From: Gentiana macrophylla
Taxonomy: Eukaryota; Streptophyta; Magnoliopsida; Gentianales; Gentianaceae
Assembly: GCA_026214975.1 (NCBI GenBank)
Contig: CM047805.1
Span: 2,108,001 to 2,172,000 of the forward strand
Direction of reading: 5' to 3'
DNA: 64,000 bases
Positions 43,311 through 56,679 of the stretch are shown one piece after another; position 1 is the stretch's first letter, and each line of letters begins with the position of its first letter. The position numbers and the translations under genes were made by a program. Below the pieces are notes generated by a model. The model had not been told where the DNA came from, made no database searches, and saw only the letters and a list, made by a program, of their open reading frames with translations.

Positions 43311-45089
43311 ATGACCAAGACTCGACGTTGTAAGGCACCACTTACTCCTCTCATTCTGGATATCAACACATATATTAAGGAACGAGTAGCTGAGAATAAT
43401 GTTGGTCAAGCTCGTCGTGGTTTGGAACTTAGTGGAGATTCCTCCCAAGGATCATCTACCCAAGGCATAGAGATGGACGGAGACATAGCAAATGCACAAG
43501 TTGATCAAGGGCATGAAGACGCCCCAAACCAAGAACAAAACCAAAACCTCCATATCCTTAATCCACCAAATCCCAACAATCTGAATCCACCACCAAACAA
43601 TAATCAACAAAACTGCAACCAAAACCGAAACCACAATAAGCGGAACAACAAAAATAACAACCCCCCAAACCTAAGGCCAATTTGTGATCAATCCGTGAGA
43701 AGAAACGAAACCAAAAATCCAATTCGTTTACCAAATGCGGGAGCAAATAATTTTAAGGTTAAAGCTCATCTTTTTGGATAGGTTAGAACAAGAGCTCAAT
43801 TTCATGGGCGCGATGACGAAGATCCACACCACTATCTTTACAACTTTGAGGAATTGTGTAATACGGCCAAGAGTCAAGTTGCTAATAGAGAGTTCACGAG
43901 AATGTCTATGTTTCCTTTCTCCTTGGATGGGAAGGCTAAGGATTGTTTTATGTCAATCCCTCACCACTCTTTGACAAGTTGGGAGGAAATCCAAAATGCA
44001 TTCTTGAAACAATACTTCAATCCGGGCTAGAATTTGGAATTGAAAGTTGATATTACTAGTTTTAAACAAGGTGAACATGAATCCCTTGAAGTTGCATGGG
44101 AACGGTTTAAGAGGTTGTTGAGAGCTTGTCCCGACCATGGTTATCCGTTGGACATGCAAATTCAGTTTTTTTGTCGAAAGCTTAGAAAGGAATCCCGAGC
44201 CGATGTAGACCAAGCATGCAATGGTTCGTTGATGATGAGTCTAGCTCAAGATGTGTACGATGCTATTGAGAAGATTGCACAAAACAACCGCATGTGGGAA
44301 ACTGGTTCGAGCACAAGCAAAGTTGCTTTTGTAGGAGAAGCTACCGCTCAAACCGAGGTGTTAGCTCAATTAGCCTCTCTCGGTAAGAAAGTTGATGAAA
44401 TAAAGGGAAGTAAGAGTTTTGAAGGCAATACTTCCAATGACACGAGTAGTGGAGAAATGAAAAATGAAGACTATGCACAATTGGAGACAAGTGACTCCGG
44501 TGATTATTCTAATGAAGAAGTGAGCTACATGCAACAACACCGAGCACTACACAATGCTTACTCCAATGCATATAATACATTGCAACGAGATTTTCCTACT
44601 CAACGTTGGTCTCCGAACCCGAAGAAGCAAGCATCACCTTTCATCCCTCAACAAAAGACTTCCTTCAATACCAACTCTCAAACCCAAAATTTCCAAAACC
44701 ATACTTCATACCAACCGCCGCAACAACCTACACATTCTTATCAACAACGTCCTACACAAAACATCCCAATCACTCAAACTTCAAGTTCAACTACGGAAAA
44801 GGAAGAAAGATTGGAGAAGTTGATGGAGAATCTTATGGGTGTTGTTTCGACTCAAGCTGCAATTATGCAAACGATGATGTCTTCTATAGGCACAGTGACC
44901 AAGGATGTGGGTACTTTGAGAACGTCCATGAGCGGTCATGATATGAGAATGAAAAACATAGAAGCATCCGTGTGTAACATGGAAGAGCACTTGAGTAGAG
45001 AAGGTGAGAGGAATGCTAGTAGACCACCGGGCGGTTTGCCAAGTAACATAGAAAGAAACCCGATGGGAGTGAATGCCATTATAACCTGA
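43311..45089 (+). pseudogene. Athila gag
   Basis: One reading frame with two TAG stops (43,779 and about 44,026) begins MTKTRRCKAPLTPLILD. It has an Asn/Pro/Gln-rich linker, then the gag core (PHHYLYNFEELC, MSMFPFSLDGKAKDCF, SWEEIQNAFLKQYF, ESLEVAWERFKRLLRACPDHG, QIQFFCRKL), then a Gln-rich C-terminal half ending GVNAIIT. A TGA and a frameshift at about 45,089-45,110 separate it from pol. It formed the capsid; the stops make it inactive. Confidence 0.9.
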
Positions 45090-45264
45090 AGTGGAAGAGT
45101 TTGTGGAAATCGAGAGTTATGAAAATCAAGTGGGGAATGAGGTTGAGAATGATTTGCACAACACCGATGAAGAGAAGGAATTGAGTGAAGAAGAGGAGGA
45201 AATTGTTGATGAGTTTTTGTAGAAAGACGGATATGTCAATGTAGATAAAGAGGATGAGGATTGG

Positions 45265-46719
45265 GTGAAAGTCCCGAGGATTTTGAAGAATCCGAGAGCA
45301 AGCAATTTGAGGACTCTTTTTAAGGAACATGTATCATTCACGCCCGCCGAGGCAGATTTGGCGCACGCCAATGATCACTGTAGACATTCAGAGAGTTTTG
45401 GGCAAAAATTGACGTGCGCCAATCAGGACCCGGCGTACGCCAAAGGAGAACCCAATGAAGGTATGACGAATGCCAAAGATGTTTCGGCACGCGCCAATAC
45501 CCAGCAAACCAACTCTAAGAAAGGCAAGGAAAAGGTGGTACGTACCGAGAATGAATGGCGACCACCGGCAGCTCAAACATTGAGGAAAGCGTCCAATGAT
45601 TCATCTAGAGGCAAAGGTAAGGAAGGTATGAACTCCACTCCTAAATTTATTGATATTGAGTCATTACCTTACCCTCCTAGGGAAGACATAAAGAAGAAAA
45701 AGCTAAATAAGAAGTATGCTCGCTTCCTTGACACGTTTTGACACTTAAATGTTAATATTCCAGTCATAGAAGCACTCACTAGCATGCATGTGTATGGTAG
45801 GTTTTTGAAAGACATTCTCACTAACAAGAAGCGATTAGAGGAATATGAGAACACTTGTCTCAATGAGGAATGCTCCGCCGTGTTGCAACATAAGCTTCCA
45901 CCTAAGCTTAGAGACCCCGGGAGTTTTACCATCCCGTGCAAAATTTGGGGCTTTTTGTTTAAGAGGGTGCTTTGTGACCTTGGCGCTAGCATTAAACTCA
46001 TGTCTTACAAGGACTTTATCAAACTAGGAATATGAAAGTTGAAGAACACTGAGATGACTCTACAATTAGCAGACATGTCAATAAAACGCCCTAAGGGAGT
46101 CATAGAAGATGTGTTATTGAAGGTCGATAAGTTCTACTTCCCAGTTGAATTTGTGGTTATGGATATGGAAGAAGGGCATTTAACACCCCTTATTCTTGGT
46201 TGTCCATTCCTAGCCACGGGAAGGACGATGATCAATGTTCAACGTGGAGAATTAATTTTGAGAGTTAATGAGGATGAGGTCACATTTAATATTTTCAAAG
46301 CTATGAAGCATCCGTACAATTCAAGAGAGTCGTGTTCCTTTGTTGATGCATTGTCTTTTGCTTCTATGGAGAATACTAACGTGCAGATCTTTGAAGACAA
46401 GCTTGAGGAATGTTTGGCCTTGTCTGTCTTTGACTGTGAAAGTGATGATGAGGAGATGCAAGTAGTGATTTCTTATTTGGATGCCGCTCGTACATTCAAC
46501 AGACAACCATGGCATTGATATCTGGAATTGGAGCATGATGGCCCACTATTGAAACCTTTAGTAGAGGAGCCGCCAAAGAATCTTGAGTTGAAAACTCTAC
46601 CAACTAACTTGAAATATGCTTTTATTGAAAGTGATAATCTCCATCCTGTTATTATTTCTTCATCACTAACCGATGTGCAGGAAGACTTGCTATTGAGGAT
46701 GCTTAGGAAACATGTATAA
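45265..46719 (+). pseudogene. Athila protease and linker
   Basis: A single frame with in-frame TGA stops at 45,739, 46,033 and 46,516. An acidic/Lys-rich linker contains the repeated GCGCCAA-word block (45,350-45,510). The pre-protease block (HVYGRFLKDILTNKKRL) leads to an active site of CDLGASIKLM, where Athila elements typically have DLGAS, and the flap/tail LTPLILGCPFLATGRTMINV. The stops each fit one C-to-T or G-to-A change. Confidence 0.85.
45350..45510 (+). repeat. Second GCGCCAA word cluster, in the gag-protease linker
   Basis: Five variants (GGCGCACGCCAA, GACGTGCGCCAA, GGCGTACGCCAA, GACGAATGCCAA, GGCACGCGCCAA) about 30-60 bp apart. They echo the LTR cluster at 41,877-42,065 but sit in coding sequence, where they give a loose [TA]-x-A-[NK] residue repeat. 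Confidence 0.8.
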
Positions 46720-48603
46720 GTGAGCATTTGGATGGACTATAGCTGATACTCGGGGAATTAGTCCTGAGATTTGTGTTCACAAGATTATCCTCAATGAAGA
46801 TGCCAAGCCATGTGCTCAACCACAACGTCGTTTGAATCCCAATATGCAAGAGGTTGTCAAGAAAGAGGTCATCAAGTTATTGGAGATGTGTATTATTTTT
46901 TTGATATCTGACAGTGATGGGTTAGCCCTACTCAAGTTGTGCCCAAGAATGGAGGATTTATTTTGAAGGAAAATGATAAACATGAATGGATTCTGACACG
47001 GGAAGTCACAGGTTACCGCATGTGTATAGATTTTTGACGACTCATTGACCATACCAAGAAGGATCATTATCAACTTCCATATATCGTCCAGATGTTGAAG
47101 CGGTTGTGTAGGCATAAATTCTATTGCTTTCTTGATGGTTATTCGGGCTATCTACAGATATTCCTTACGGCAGGAGATAGAGAAAAGAAGACTTTCACTT
47201 GTCCTTACGGAACGTTTGTCTACAAAAGAATGCCGTTTGGTTTGTGCAACGCTCCGGCTACATTCCAAAGATGTATGACTACTATTTTTTCGGACATGGT
47301 AAAGAGATTTTTGGAAATCATCATGGATGATTTCAGTGTTTTTGGGGATTCTTAATTTGAGGAATGTCTCTCTCATTTGGAGCGTGTGTTACAGCGATGC
47401 GAGGACACGAATTTAATGCTCAATTGGGAGAAGTGTCATCTTATGGTATCAGAAGGTATTGTGTTAGGCCACAAAGTTTCTAATGAAGGTATAGAAGTGG
47501 ACAAAGCAAAGATCAAAGTGATTGAGAAGTTGCGCCCACTGGTTAATTTGAAGGCTTTGAGAGGATTTCTTGGGCATGCTGGTTTCTATAGACGTTTCAT
47601 TGCCGATTTTTCTCATATTTTCAAACCTCTCAGTCATCTTCTTGAGAAATAAGTACCGTTTGTTTTTGATGAAAAGTGCATAGAGGCTTTTGAGACTTTA
47701 AAGTGAAAGCTGGTTAGTGCACCCGTTTTAGTAGCACCGGATTGGAATCTACCTTTTGAGTTGATGTGTGATGCAAGTGAGTTAGCAGTTGGGGCCGTGC
47801 TTGACCAATGTTATGGCAAGGTACTTAAGGCCATTTGTTATGCTTCTCACACGTTGAACTCCGCTCAAATTAACTATGCAACAACCGAGAAGGAATTACT
47901 TGCAATAGTGTTCACCTTCGACAAGTTTAGATCTTATCTCGTTGGTTTCAAGGTCATTGTCTATACCGACCTCGCAGTCTTAAAGTACTTATTGAACAAG
48001 AAAGATGCTAAACCGAGATTGCTCCGATGGATTCTCATACTCCAAGAATTCGATATCGAGATTAAAGACCAAAAGGGTAGTGAGAATGTCGTGGGGACCA
48101 ATTAAGCCGGTTGGATTTCATTGAAGAAGAAGGGAAACGAAGAGGATTCACGACTATTTCCCGGATGAACAACTCATGATGGTGGATGCTCCCCCAACAA
48201 TGCATATCATTCATGCTGGTTCAAAACCGAACGAGAGCTCACCATGGTTTGCTAATATTGTAAATTATTTCTCGTGTGAGTATGTTCCACCTACTTGGAC
48301 ATGGCAAAAGAAGAAAAAATTCTTTCACGATTTGAAATTCCACTATTGGGAGAAACCGAACCTTTTTAGGAGGTGTTCGGATGGCATCATTAGGAAATGC
48401 GTTCCCGATTGTGAAATTCGAGCATACTCTCCTTTTGCCATGGTCAAGATACCGGAGGCCACCATGGAGGGTGGAAAACAACATACAAAGTTTTGCAATG
48501 CGGATTCTATTGGCCTACACTTTACAAAGATGCATATCGTTTTGCACGATCATGTGTTGCATGCCAAAAGTGGGGAAATGTATCCAAGAGGTATGAAATG
48601 CCC
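46720..48603 (+). pseudogene. Athila reverse transcriptase, RNase H and integrase N-terminus
   Basis: RT shows FGWTIADTRGIS (frame-shifted), RMCIDF, FYCFLDGYSGYLQI, KRMPFGLCNAPATFQRCM and catalytic MDDFSVFGDS. Next are the [20 protein letters not shown] and [12 protein letters not shown] blocks. RNase H shows [31 protein letters not shown] and VIVYTD. The integrase zinc finger fragment (about 48,480-48,600) shows FYWPTLYK-like and CVACQKWGN sequence before the nested LTR interrupts at the codons for RYEMP. At least five stops or shifts. Confidence 0.88.
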
Positions 48604-48749
48604 TGATAGCAAAATAACTAGCCGCTAACCTTAACCGACAGAGTATCGGGTCAATGGTAGTATAGTGGTCTCAAGGTCGAATCCACAAGGAGTAATGTCT
48701 AAGTACCAAAGTCAACTTAGAACTTAGTTCAGGTCAAAATAGTGGTGGA

Positions 48750-50448
48750 TGATGACGGTCAAATTGTACCCGTAAAAGTCATCAACGTTGACCTTAAATC
48801 GGGATTAATAATATATATTTTATAGTTAAATCACATGTTATATTGATTATTTAATGTTATGTGATTTATATTATATAATTTGGTATTTATCCATTTATAA
48901 GATATAAATCGGTATTTATCCGTTTTTATTATATTTATCCATTTTATTTAAATATGATTTATTTTGGGATAAATATTTATTTTGTAGATTGAGATAAATT
49001 TTGGAGGATAAATACAAATGGAAGAATTAAATCTCAAGATAAATCAAAGGAAATTCAAGATAGAGACTGAAAAGCACGAAAAGAGGAGTAAGCCAATCCA
49101 AGTTCGCGCCAATGGACACGCATGAAAGAAGGGGGGAGGGGGGGGGGGGGCATCTTGATTTTGAGATCGGCCGAGAGTTATCTCTTATTTGTTTTGATAT
49201 TTTGATGTATATCTCTTAATTAGCTTGAACCCCTATAAATAGAGTTGTACCATACACGCACAAAAACACCACGCACGACATACATACAATATATAATAAT
49301 GTTCTCGATTTTTCTTAGAGCAGTTTTTATGCAAGTTCTGCAATAATGTAAGTTCTTGTATTTATTTGTTCTTAGTTCTTTGTAATTAAGCCCCCAATTA
49401 TTGTTTATCGTTTGAGGTTGTTCGTTCTTCACCGGACGATGTAGATCTAAGGATACGATATGAGGCGGTGGGGATTCCTTTGTCTATAAGGATCCACACG
49501 CCTGATCTATCATCCGGTGACCTATAGATGACTTTGGTATGATCGACAACCGTGTTTTTAGTAGATCTATATAATTGCTTTATGAGTCTCTATTTTATCC
49601 GTTACGTATGTAGAAATGCTAAGATTTAGTTGTTCGTCGCGTCAATTTAGCCACGTCTTTATGGTGTGATTGTCCACCTAGAATTTCTTATCTTAGTAGG
49701 TATGGCTACGGCTACGTTGCTCGTCTGTTTTAATTAGCGTATGATTAGGAAATACCAATATAGGGCTCCTAGGTCGGCTCATGAATTGATCTTCCGGGAC
49801 TTTCAGCGAGATCTAGATCTGTTCTGTATTAGGGAATTGAGCTAACCTAGTTATACGTACTTCGTAGATTAACATGATACCTAAAAAGTTAGTGTTAATG
49901 GGACAGAGACTGATGCGATCGCTTAGGAAGTACGCCTGTCAAAGGAATGTTGCCTAGGTGAGGAATACGGTTAATATCGGCATCCCTAGTTTTGTAAGCG
50001 TGCGAGTCATATGAGATGGAGGCCGAAAAAGCGAAGTCACGTGATGTAGCATAGTGATCTGGATGGCCTACCCGGAGCTAGATCTAGTTTAGGGGATGAC
50101 TCCCGTAGCCAATATAAAAAAGAAATACGAATCGGATTAATAGTTCTCGAGTCTAGCTTAATTATATAGAATCTCTAGATCCAAACGATAACTTAATAAT
50201 TGGGGAGGTTAATTGCGTTATGTGTTGTGTCGAGTCGTGTCCTTTACTTTTCTTGTCCTTCATTGGTCGTAGACCGCCTTTGTGTCCTTGACATGAATAA
50301 TTAATTGTTTGTATATAAATGATCCACAATTGGTTCCCTGTGGGATCGACCTTGATTCGCTATAGCTATACTACGATGGACCTAGTCCTCTTGCTAGTAT
50401 TGGTTTATGGTGGTCAAGTATTTTAATTTCACTTGATCTACGCCATCA
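48750..50448 (+). repeat. 5' LTR of the LARD-like element
   Basis: Starts TGATGACGGTCAAATTG and ends TTGATCTACGCCATCA. Contains TATAAATAGAG (about 49,235) as a likely TATA box, and one GCGCCAATGG word (about 49,108) resembling the Athila (+) cluster. Confidence 0.93.
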
Positions 50449-53400
50449 AGTTTTTGGCGCCGTTGCCGGGGAACCAACGGTCAATTTAATATATAAATAA
50501 TTTTTTATTCATGTCGAGTTTTCTGTTTTAGAGTCTGTTTTTATGTTTTTTGAGTCCTTCTGGTTGTCTGCTCTATGAAAAAATTCCGAACTGAATAATT
50601 TGGTTTCGCTTCTCGGCGAGATCGCCTCTCGCCGCCAAATGAGCCTGGTTTTGTTTTATGGAATTTCGCGTGTCTGTTTATCTCCGTGTGTTTAATCCGT
50701 AGGTCTGATAGCAGCATGGGAAACCATGTTAAAATCAGTCTACGGTCCGTTTTGTTTTTCTTCTGTTCGCAGAAACCAGAGAAGAAATAATCTGAGTCAG
50801 TTATTTTTCGTGGGCACTGAAAAATAACCCAGCAACATGTGGAGCTACGAATCTGTGATGGGAAAAGCGATGGAAGCAATACCTTTAAAGCACCAAGATG
50901 GCTCCGAAAAAATTTTAAGGTTCGAATTACTCGTGGTACAATGTTGAAGGCAAGGTATCACCCTTTTTGCTTATGATGTACTATCTTTTGGTCTTTTGAG
51001 CATAAGTTAGCCTATACATAAACCTGAGTATGAATCTTAACCCGGAGTTGGTTTGTAAGATTAATTTTACTAGTGTCGAAGGTTCTGCCCCAAATCTGTC
51101 TCATCTAGAGGGTGTAAGGAAACATGTAGTAGTTGAAGGAAGCAGTGAATAAAGAGTTCATCGTTGTTCTGTCAAAATCTCATTGTCCTATGCATGAGAT
51201 TGCTTCTACTGGCCAGGGGAGCAACAATTTGTGTAGTTAAGCATTCGTAATCTAAAGAAGACGTTGAGTTTAGAGAGAGCATAATGAAGCAGCATTATAG
51301 AGGATGTGATTAAAATGGGTCCCTAGGACTAAATCTGCCTAGAATTCACTAATTCCTAAAACGAGAGCCGAGGTAAGAACTTTGTATAAATGGTATGGAT
51401 AGATGTCGTTTCCTAGGTCTCACAACCAAGGGAAGGATCGCAAAAGCGACGAGCCCACCTCATATAATGCTCAAAGGGTCAACATCTAGCGATCCAAGAA
51501 GGATAACTAACAAGGTTATTTTTTTTGGAAAGTCGAGCTGAGGACTTTAAACTCAGAACTACTTCTTTAAAACCCTTAGGATCTCTTTTTAGGATTTTAG
51601 GTTTAGTTTTCTTTGTGTCAAATAAGAGTAACGTGACATATGTTGAGGTTTTTTATTTTGCCGTGTTCCGATGGCCATTAGGCTAAGGATGTGCAAAACT
51701 TTTTTACTCAATATAGGCCACGTGAATTAGAGTTTCTTAGGAGAGTTGAGAAATTGCTAAAGAAAAGGAAATTTAGCAATCAACCTTAAGATGGAAGCAT
51801 TAAGAGAGCTTGAGAATTACTGAAAATGTAACAGAGAATGATTGGTGCGAGCAAGAACGCTTTTTGGTCAACTCCCAAAACTTTTTAGAATGGCGATCAG
51901 AGTAAAAATCCAAAGTTGTGTGCAATTCGTTCTGCAACTATCCTTATCCTTTCCTTTACACCTTTTCACCCTTCAACCTTTTCTATTCTCTCACCAATCT
52001 GCCTCACAATTCACATTTCTAACCATTCTTTCATCCCCTCTCTTTCTTTCCATCTATTTCACTCTCCCACCCTAACCCAATCCCTTACCCAGCACCCACC
52101 CAACAATTTCTTACCCACCCTTTATCTTTTCTTACTATCTTTTTGTATATCTTTTTCTAAACCCATCATACTCTAAACCTCCATCTTGTTTACAAAATAC
52201 CTTTGTGTTGCGGAATTTGAATATTGCTAAGTTTTAATGATTATCTTTTATCATTTTGGTTTTCATGATCCTAGCTGGGGTACGTGTAGCTCTGACCCTA
52301 GCTAGATTTTAAAAGTTTTCGGTTCGAACAAAATACAACTTATCTTTCTACCGGAAGTTTTAAATTTCACACTTTTACGCCTATTCCGGCATTTCGAGAT
52401 GATGAGTTTTATTCTACATATCGCACCGATCCGACCTTGTTGATGATGGTGATGACTTTTACGTGATAAATTGGGTTATTAGTAATTTCGAGGAGAAGCT
52501 ACATCTCCCTAGGTTGTTGATATCTAATCCAAGCGTGAAGAGTCTGCGCCGAGTTTCTGATCCTATCTTCAGCCGATAGGTCACATTGAATCTGTTATAC
52601 CTTACCAAGTGTCTCTTTTCCGCTAGATTAAATACCTTATCAATCCGGTAAACCTCGTGTTTTCGGACATGGGGTAATGCTTTTTGATCTTTGTCTTCTC
52701 CACCCGGTTTTAAGACTATTTCAGCGGTGGAGATTATAGATGAAGACTACCTTCTTTAGTTGCTTGTTTATTTTTCTTTCTATTTAGTATTTTTCTTTTT
52801 GCGTCTGAATGAGTAGTTTTAACTCTTTCGTTTTCCTTGTCATTGGTTGTATGGAATAAAGTGGCTTAATTTGTTTTTGGATATTTTATATCTAATTACT
52901 GCCACATTATTTTATAACTTCCATTGACATGTTATTAACGATTTTGTGGAGTTTCTGTTTGGTTTGCTTAAACAGGTTTTTGTTTGCTTCTCCACGACGT
53001 GCTTAGATTACTCCGATGTTTTGCATCTGCTTGAGAGCTGTTTCCAGAGCTAAGTCTTTTTCTTAAATTCTCATTTTCTTTGTCATTGGGGACAATGACA
53101 TGTTTAAGTGGGGGGGTAGGAGACTTAGCTATGATATGTTATAATTGAAAATTGAATGAAACGGTGAAAAATTGAAAAAATTGAATAAATGCCATATTAT
53201 TTATCTCGTACCCTTAGAATTGTGAGTTCCTAGCTAAGAATTGATAGGAAAGGAACCAAGTTGCATGAGTACGTGATCATTTTATACTTATGTGAATGTA
53301 AATTTAAGGATATTCATGCCAACTAGTGCAAGTAGCTATTTATTATTTGCTTACTCAATTTGAATCGACGAATTCAGCACAAATCATAATAACTGAGAAG

Positions 53401-54074
53401 AATTATGTGTACATTGCATAGATGATTGGTTATGTAGACTTAGTGTCGATATTTATCTGCTAATGTATTCCTATCTTCTGGCCATCAATGCGGAGTAATA
53501 AGCTTGAGAATAATCTGTGTTTTGACAATGCGTTAAACACTGGGCTTGTAGTAACATTACCAAAGTAGCCTCGCACTTGTGGTAATATTCAATGCTTCCA
53601 CTAATCCGTGAGAGAGGGATTCTTGCAATGCATACTTTACTTTTAAAGCAAGTTTCTTTCTTGAGAGGTGTTAAAGCTTGAAACTACGGAAATGCTGAAA
53701 AATTCAAATTTTTAAGAGGCTTGAGTATTTTTCTCGGTCTCCAAGTCCAAAATACTTCTGGATGACGCTCTTGCTTATTGCACCATGTCTTTACCCATGC
53801 GAGGCTTAAGAAGTGGGAATACTGATGTTGGAAGGTTGAGACTGCGAAGTTAGCATAAACTTTAATCTTACCATGAATATATAAAACTTAATGCACATGC
53901 ACACATCACTTCGATTCATAGCGAGTAGTGAATAATGGATACCTTATGAGCATGAATGGTATGAGTTGACTCGAGTTTCTTGCGTAAGTATGATTTGACC
54001 ACGGGAAATGTTGTCTTGGGGAATGACTTATTGATGCTTTGTTCGGGACGATCAAAGTCTAAGTGGGGGGTAGT
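50449..54074 (+). other. Internal region of the LARD-like element, no protein genes
   Basis: Begins with primer site TTGGCGCCGTTGCCGGGG (50,454-50,471). A C/T-rich stretch lies at 51,910-52,180. Near 53,080-53,120 TTGGGGACAATGACATG and AAGTGGGGGGGTAG resemble the sequence before an Athila 3' LTR. The final polypurine tract AAGTGGGGGGTAGT ends at 54,074. The largest ORF is 112 codons (50,879-50,541, -), without motifs. Such RNA must be packaged and copied by proteins made elsewhere. Confidence 0.8.
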
Positions 54075-55743
54075 TGATGACGGTCAAATTGTACCCGTAA
54101 AAGTCATCAACGTTGACCTTAAATCGGGATTAATAATATATATTTTATAGTTAAATCACGTGTTATATTGATTATTTAATGTTATGTGATTTATATTATA
54201 TAATTTGGTATTTATCCATTTATAAGATATAAATCGGTATTTATCCGTTTTATTTAAATATAATTTATTTTGGGATAAATATTTATTTTGTAGATTGAGA
54301 TAAATTTTGGAGGATAAGTACAAATGGAAGAATTAAATCTCAAGATAAATCAAAGGAAATTCAAGATAGAGATCGGATAAGCACGAAAAGAGGAGTAAGC
54401 CAATCCAAGTTGGCGCCAATGGACACGCATGAAAGAAGGGGGGCGCATCTTGATTTTGAGATCGGCCAAGAGTTATCTCTTATTTGTTTTGATATTTTGA
54501 TGTATATCTCTTAATTAGCTTGAACCCCTATAAATAGAGTTGTACCATACACGCACAAAAACACCACGCACGACATACATACAATAAATAATAAAGTTCT
54601 CGATTTTTCTTAGAGCAGTTTTTATGCAAGTTCTGCAATAATGTAAGTTCTTGTATTTATTTGTTCTTAGTACTTTGTAATTAAGCCCCCAATTATTGTT
54701 TATCGTTTGAGGTTGTTCGTTCTTCACCGGACGATGTAGATCTAAGGATACGATATGAGGCAGTGGGGATTCCTTGTCTATAAGGATCCACACGCCCAGA
54801 TCTGTCATCCGGTGACCTATAGATGACTTTGGTATGATCGACAACCGTGTTTTTAGTAGATCTATATAATTGCTTTATGAGTCTCTATTTTATCCGTTAC
54901 GTATGTAGAAACGCTAAGATTTAGTTGTTCGTCGCGTCAATCTAGCCACGTCTTTATGGTGTGATTGTCCACCTAGAATTTCTTATCTTAGTAGGTATGA
55001 CTACGGCTACGTTGCTTGTCTGTTTTAATTAGCATATGATTAGGAAATACCAATATAGAGCTTCGAGGTCGGCTCATGAATTGATCTTCCGGGACTTTCA
55101 GCGAGATCTAGATCTGTTCTGTATTAGGGAAATGAGCTCACCTAGTTATACGTACATCGTAGATTAACATGATACCTAAAAAGTTAGTGTTAATGGGACA
55201 GAGACTGATGCGAACGCTTAGGAAGTACGCCTGTCAAAGGAATGTTGCCTAGGTGAGGAATACGGTTAATATCGGCATCCCTAGTTTTGTAAGCATGCGA
55301 GTCATATGAGATGGAGGCCGAAAAAGCGAAGTCACGTGATGTAGCATAGTGATCTAGATGGCCTACCCGGAGCTAGATCTAGTTTAGGGGATGACTGCCG
55401 TAGCCAATATAAAAAAGAAATACGAATCGGATTAATAGTTCTCGAGTCTAGCTTAATTATATAGAATCTCTAGATCCAAACGATAACTTAATAATTGGGG
55501 AGTTTAATTGCGTTATGTGTTGTGTCGAGTTGTGTCCTTTACTTTTCTTGTCCTTCGTTGGTTGTAGACCGCCTTTGTGTCCTTGACATGAATAATTAAT
55601 TGTTTGTATATAAATGATCCACAATTGGTTCCCTGTGGGATCGACCTTGATTCGCTATAGCTATACTACGATGGATCTAGTCCTCTTGCTAGTATTGGTT
55701 TATGGTGGTCAAGTATTTTAATTTCACTTGATCTACGTCATCA
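54075..55743 (+). repeat. 3' LTR of the LARD-like element
   Basis: Same sequence as 48,750-50,448 apart from scattered differences; starts TGATGACGG and ends CTACGTCATCA. Confidence 0.93.
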
Positions 55744-56679
55744 GTGGAGAGATATTATACTAATGCAAAAGTAAAGATTATACTAATGGTTTAACTTATA
55801 TAATTAAAACGTATAGCCGAACTATGATCCCACGAGCTACTTTTACCCCTAAGAATGGACTTGACAGGGAGCGTGTCTTAACCGACCAACCTATCCAATG
55901 TAGTTCAACGACATCCACGGATGCCAACTCCTAATTCTAGCGATTAGGCTGAACAACTCGATCTAACCACCCTATGTGAAGTTAATTAATTCTCCCTTTA
56001 GAAAACTGATTAACCTAACATGATTACGTGCTAGAGTCGCTCGAACAACGATGACAAACTTCTATATTGGAAACGGACCTAACAACTAGGCCGAATCTAC
56101 GCAACGATCCTAAAACCCTTTATCCCACATCTCACAGCAAAATGCATCTATAAGTTCGATGTGTGTGACAATGAACTAGGTGATCAATCTAATTCAAAGA
56201 CGTTAAAATAAGTTTTAGAACATGGATTAATCGTTTAAACAATAATTTACGCACTACACAACTCCCAATCTCATCCCCCTTAGGGTTTTCGCTCGCTTTC
56301 ACATAATTCAACTTCACATGAATTTAGCTACTCATAATTATGAAAATAAATGAACTAGAAATGAAACCAAACTAATAGCAACAAATAAAAGAGCTATCAT
56401 TACCATATAACTTGCAGAAAATCTGATCCAGAAAATACCAACAATAAAAGCAATCCCAAAGTCGAATATTTTGTTCTTGGAAAGTAAATCTAAGCTATAA
56501 AAGTTGTATAGAATCAAAGGGTGTTATCTAGGGGGTCAAAGGATCAATGAGGTGTTTAAAATACTCCAAACCGCACACAAATCGCCTAAGAAAAGTCTAC
56601 AGTCAGCCAAAGATGAGTAGGGGCTGAATGAGCTGCGTATTTATAGAGTAGGTCGAATTTCGCCATCTTGTCGGTCACT

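Larger units (their letters stand above)
41761..48603 (+). mobile_element. Ty3/gypsy Athila-type element, truncated at the integrase by a nested insertion
   Basis: A 5' LTR (41,761-43,124), a primer site, gag, protease, RT, RNase H and the integrase zinc finger read on the plus strand. Pol stops at 48,603 inside the integrase, exactly where an antisense LTR begins (TGATAGC). The rest should lie beyond the window end. The gag and protease sequences (MTKTRR.., CDLGASI) and LTR style are Athila-like. Many in-frame stops. Confidence 0.88.
48750..55743 (+). mobile_element. Non-autonomous Athila-type LTR element (LARD-like), complete with target duplication
   Basis: Two long LTRs, 48,750-50,448 (1,699 bp) and 54,075-55,743 (1,669 bp), both TGATG..CATCA. 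They flank 3.6 kb with a perfect primer site and polypurine tract. GTGGA precedes (48,745-48,749) and follows (55,744-55,748) as a 5-bp target duplication. No gag or pol motif is found in any frame. The LTRs differ by scattered substitutions plus indels of about 22 bp and a variable G-run, so the insertion is fairly young and the youngest layer of the nest. Confidence 0.93.

Noticed and set aside
50541..50879. A gene inside the LARD-like element
   Set aside because: 112-codon ORF on the strand opposite transcription, no motif, low-complexity composition; likely chance.
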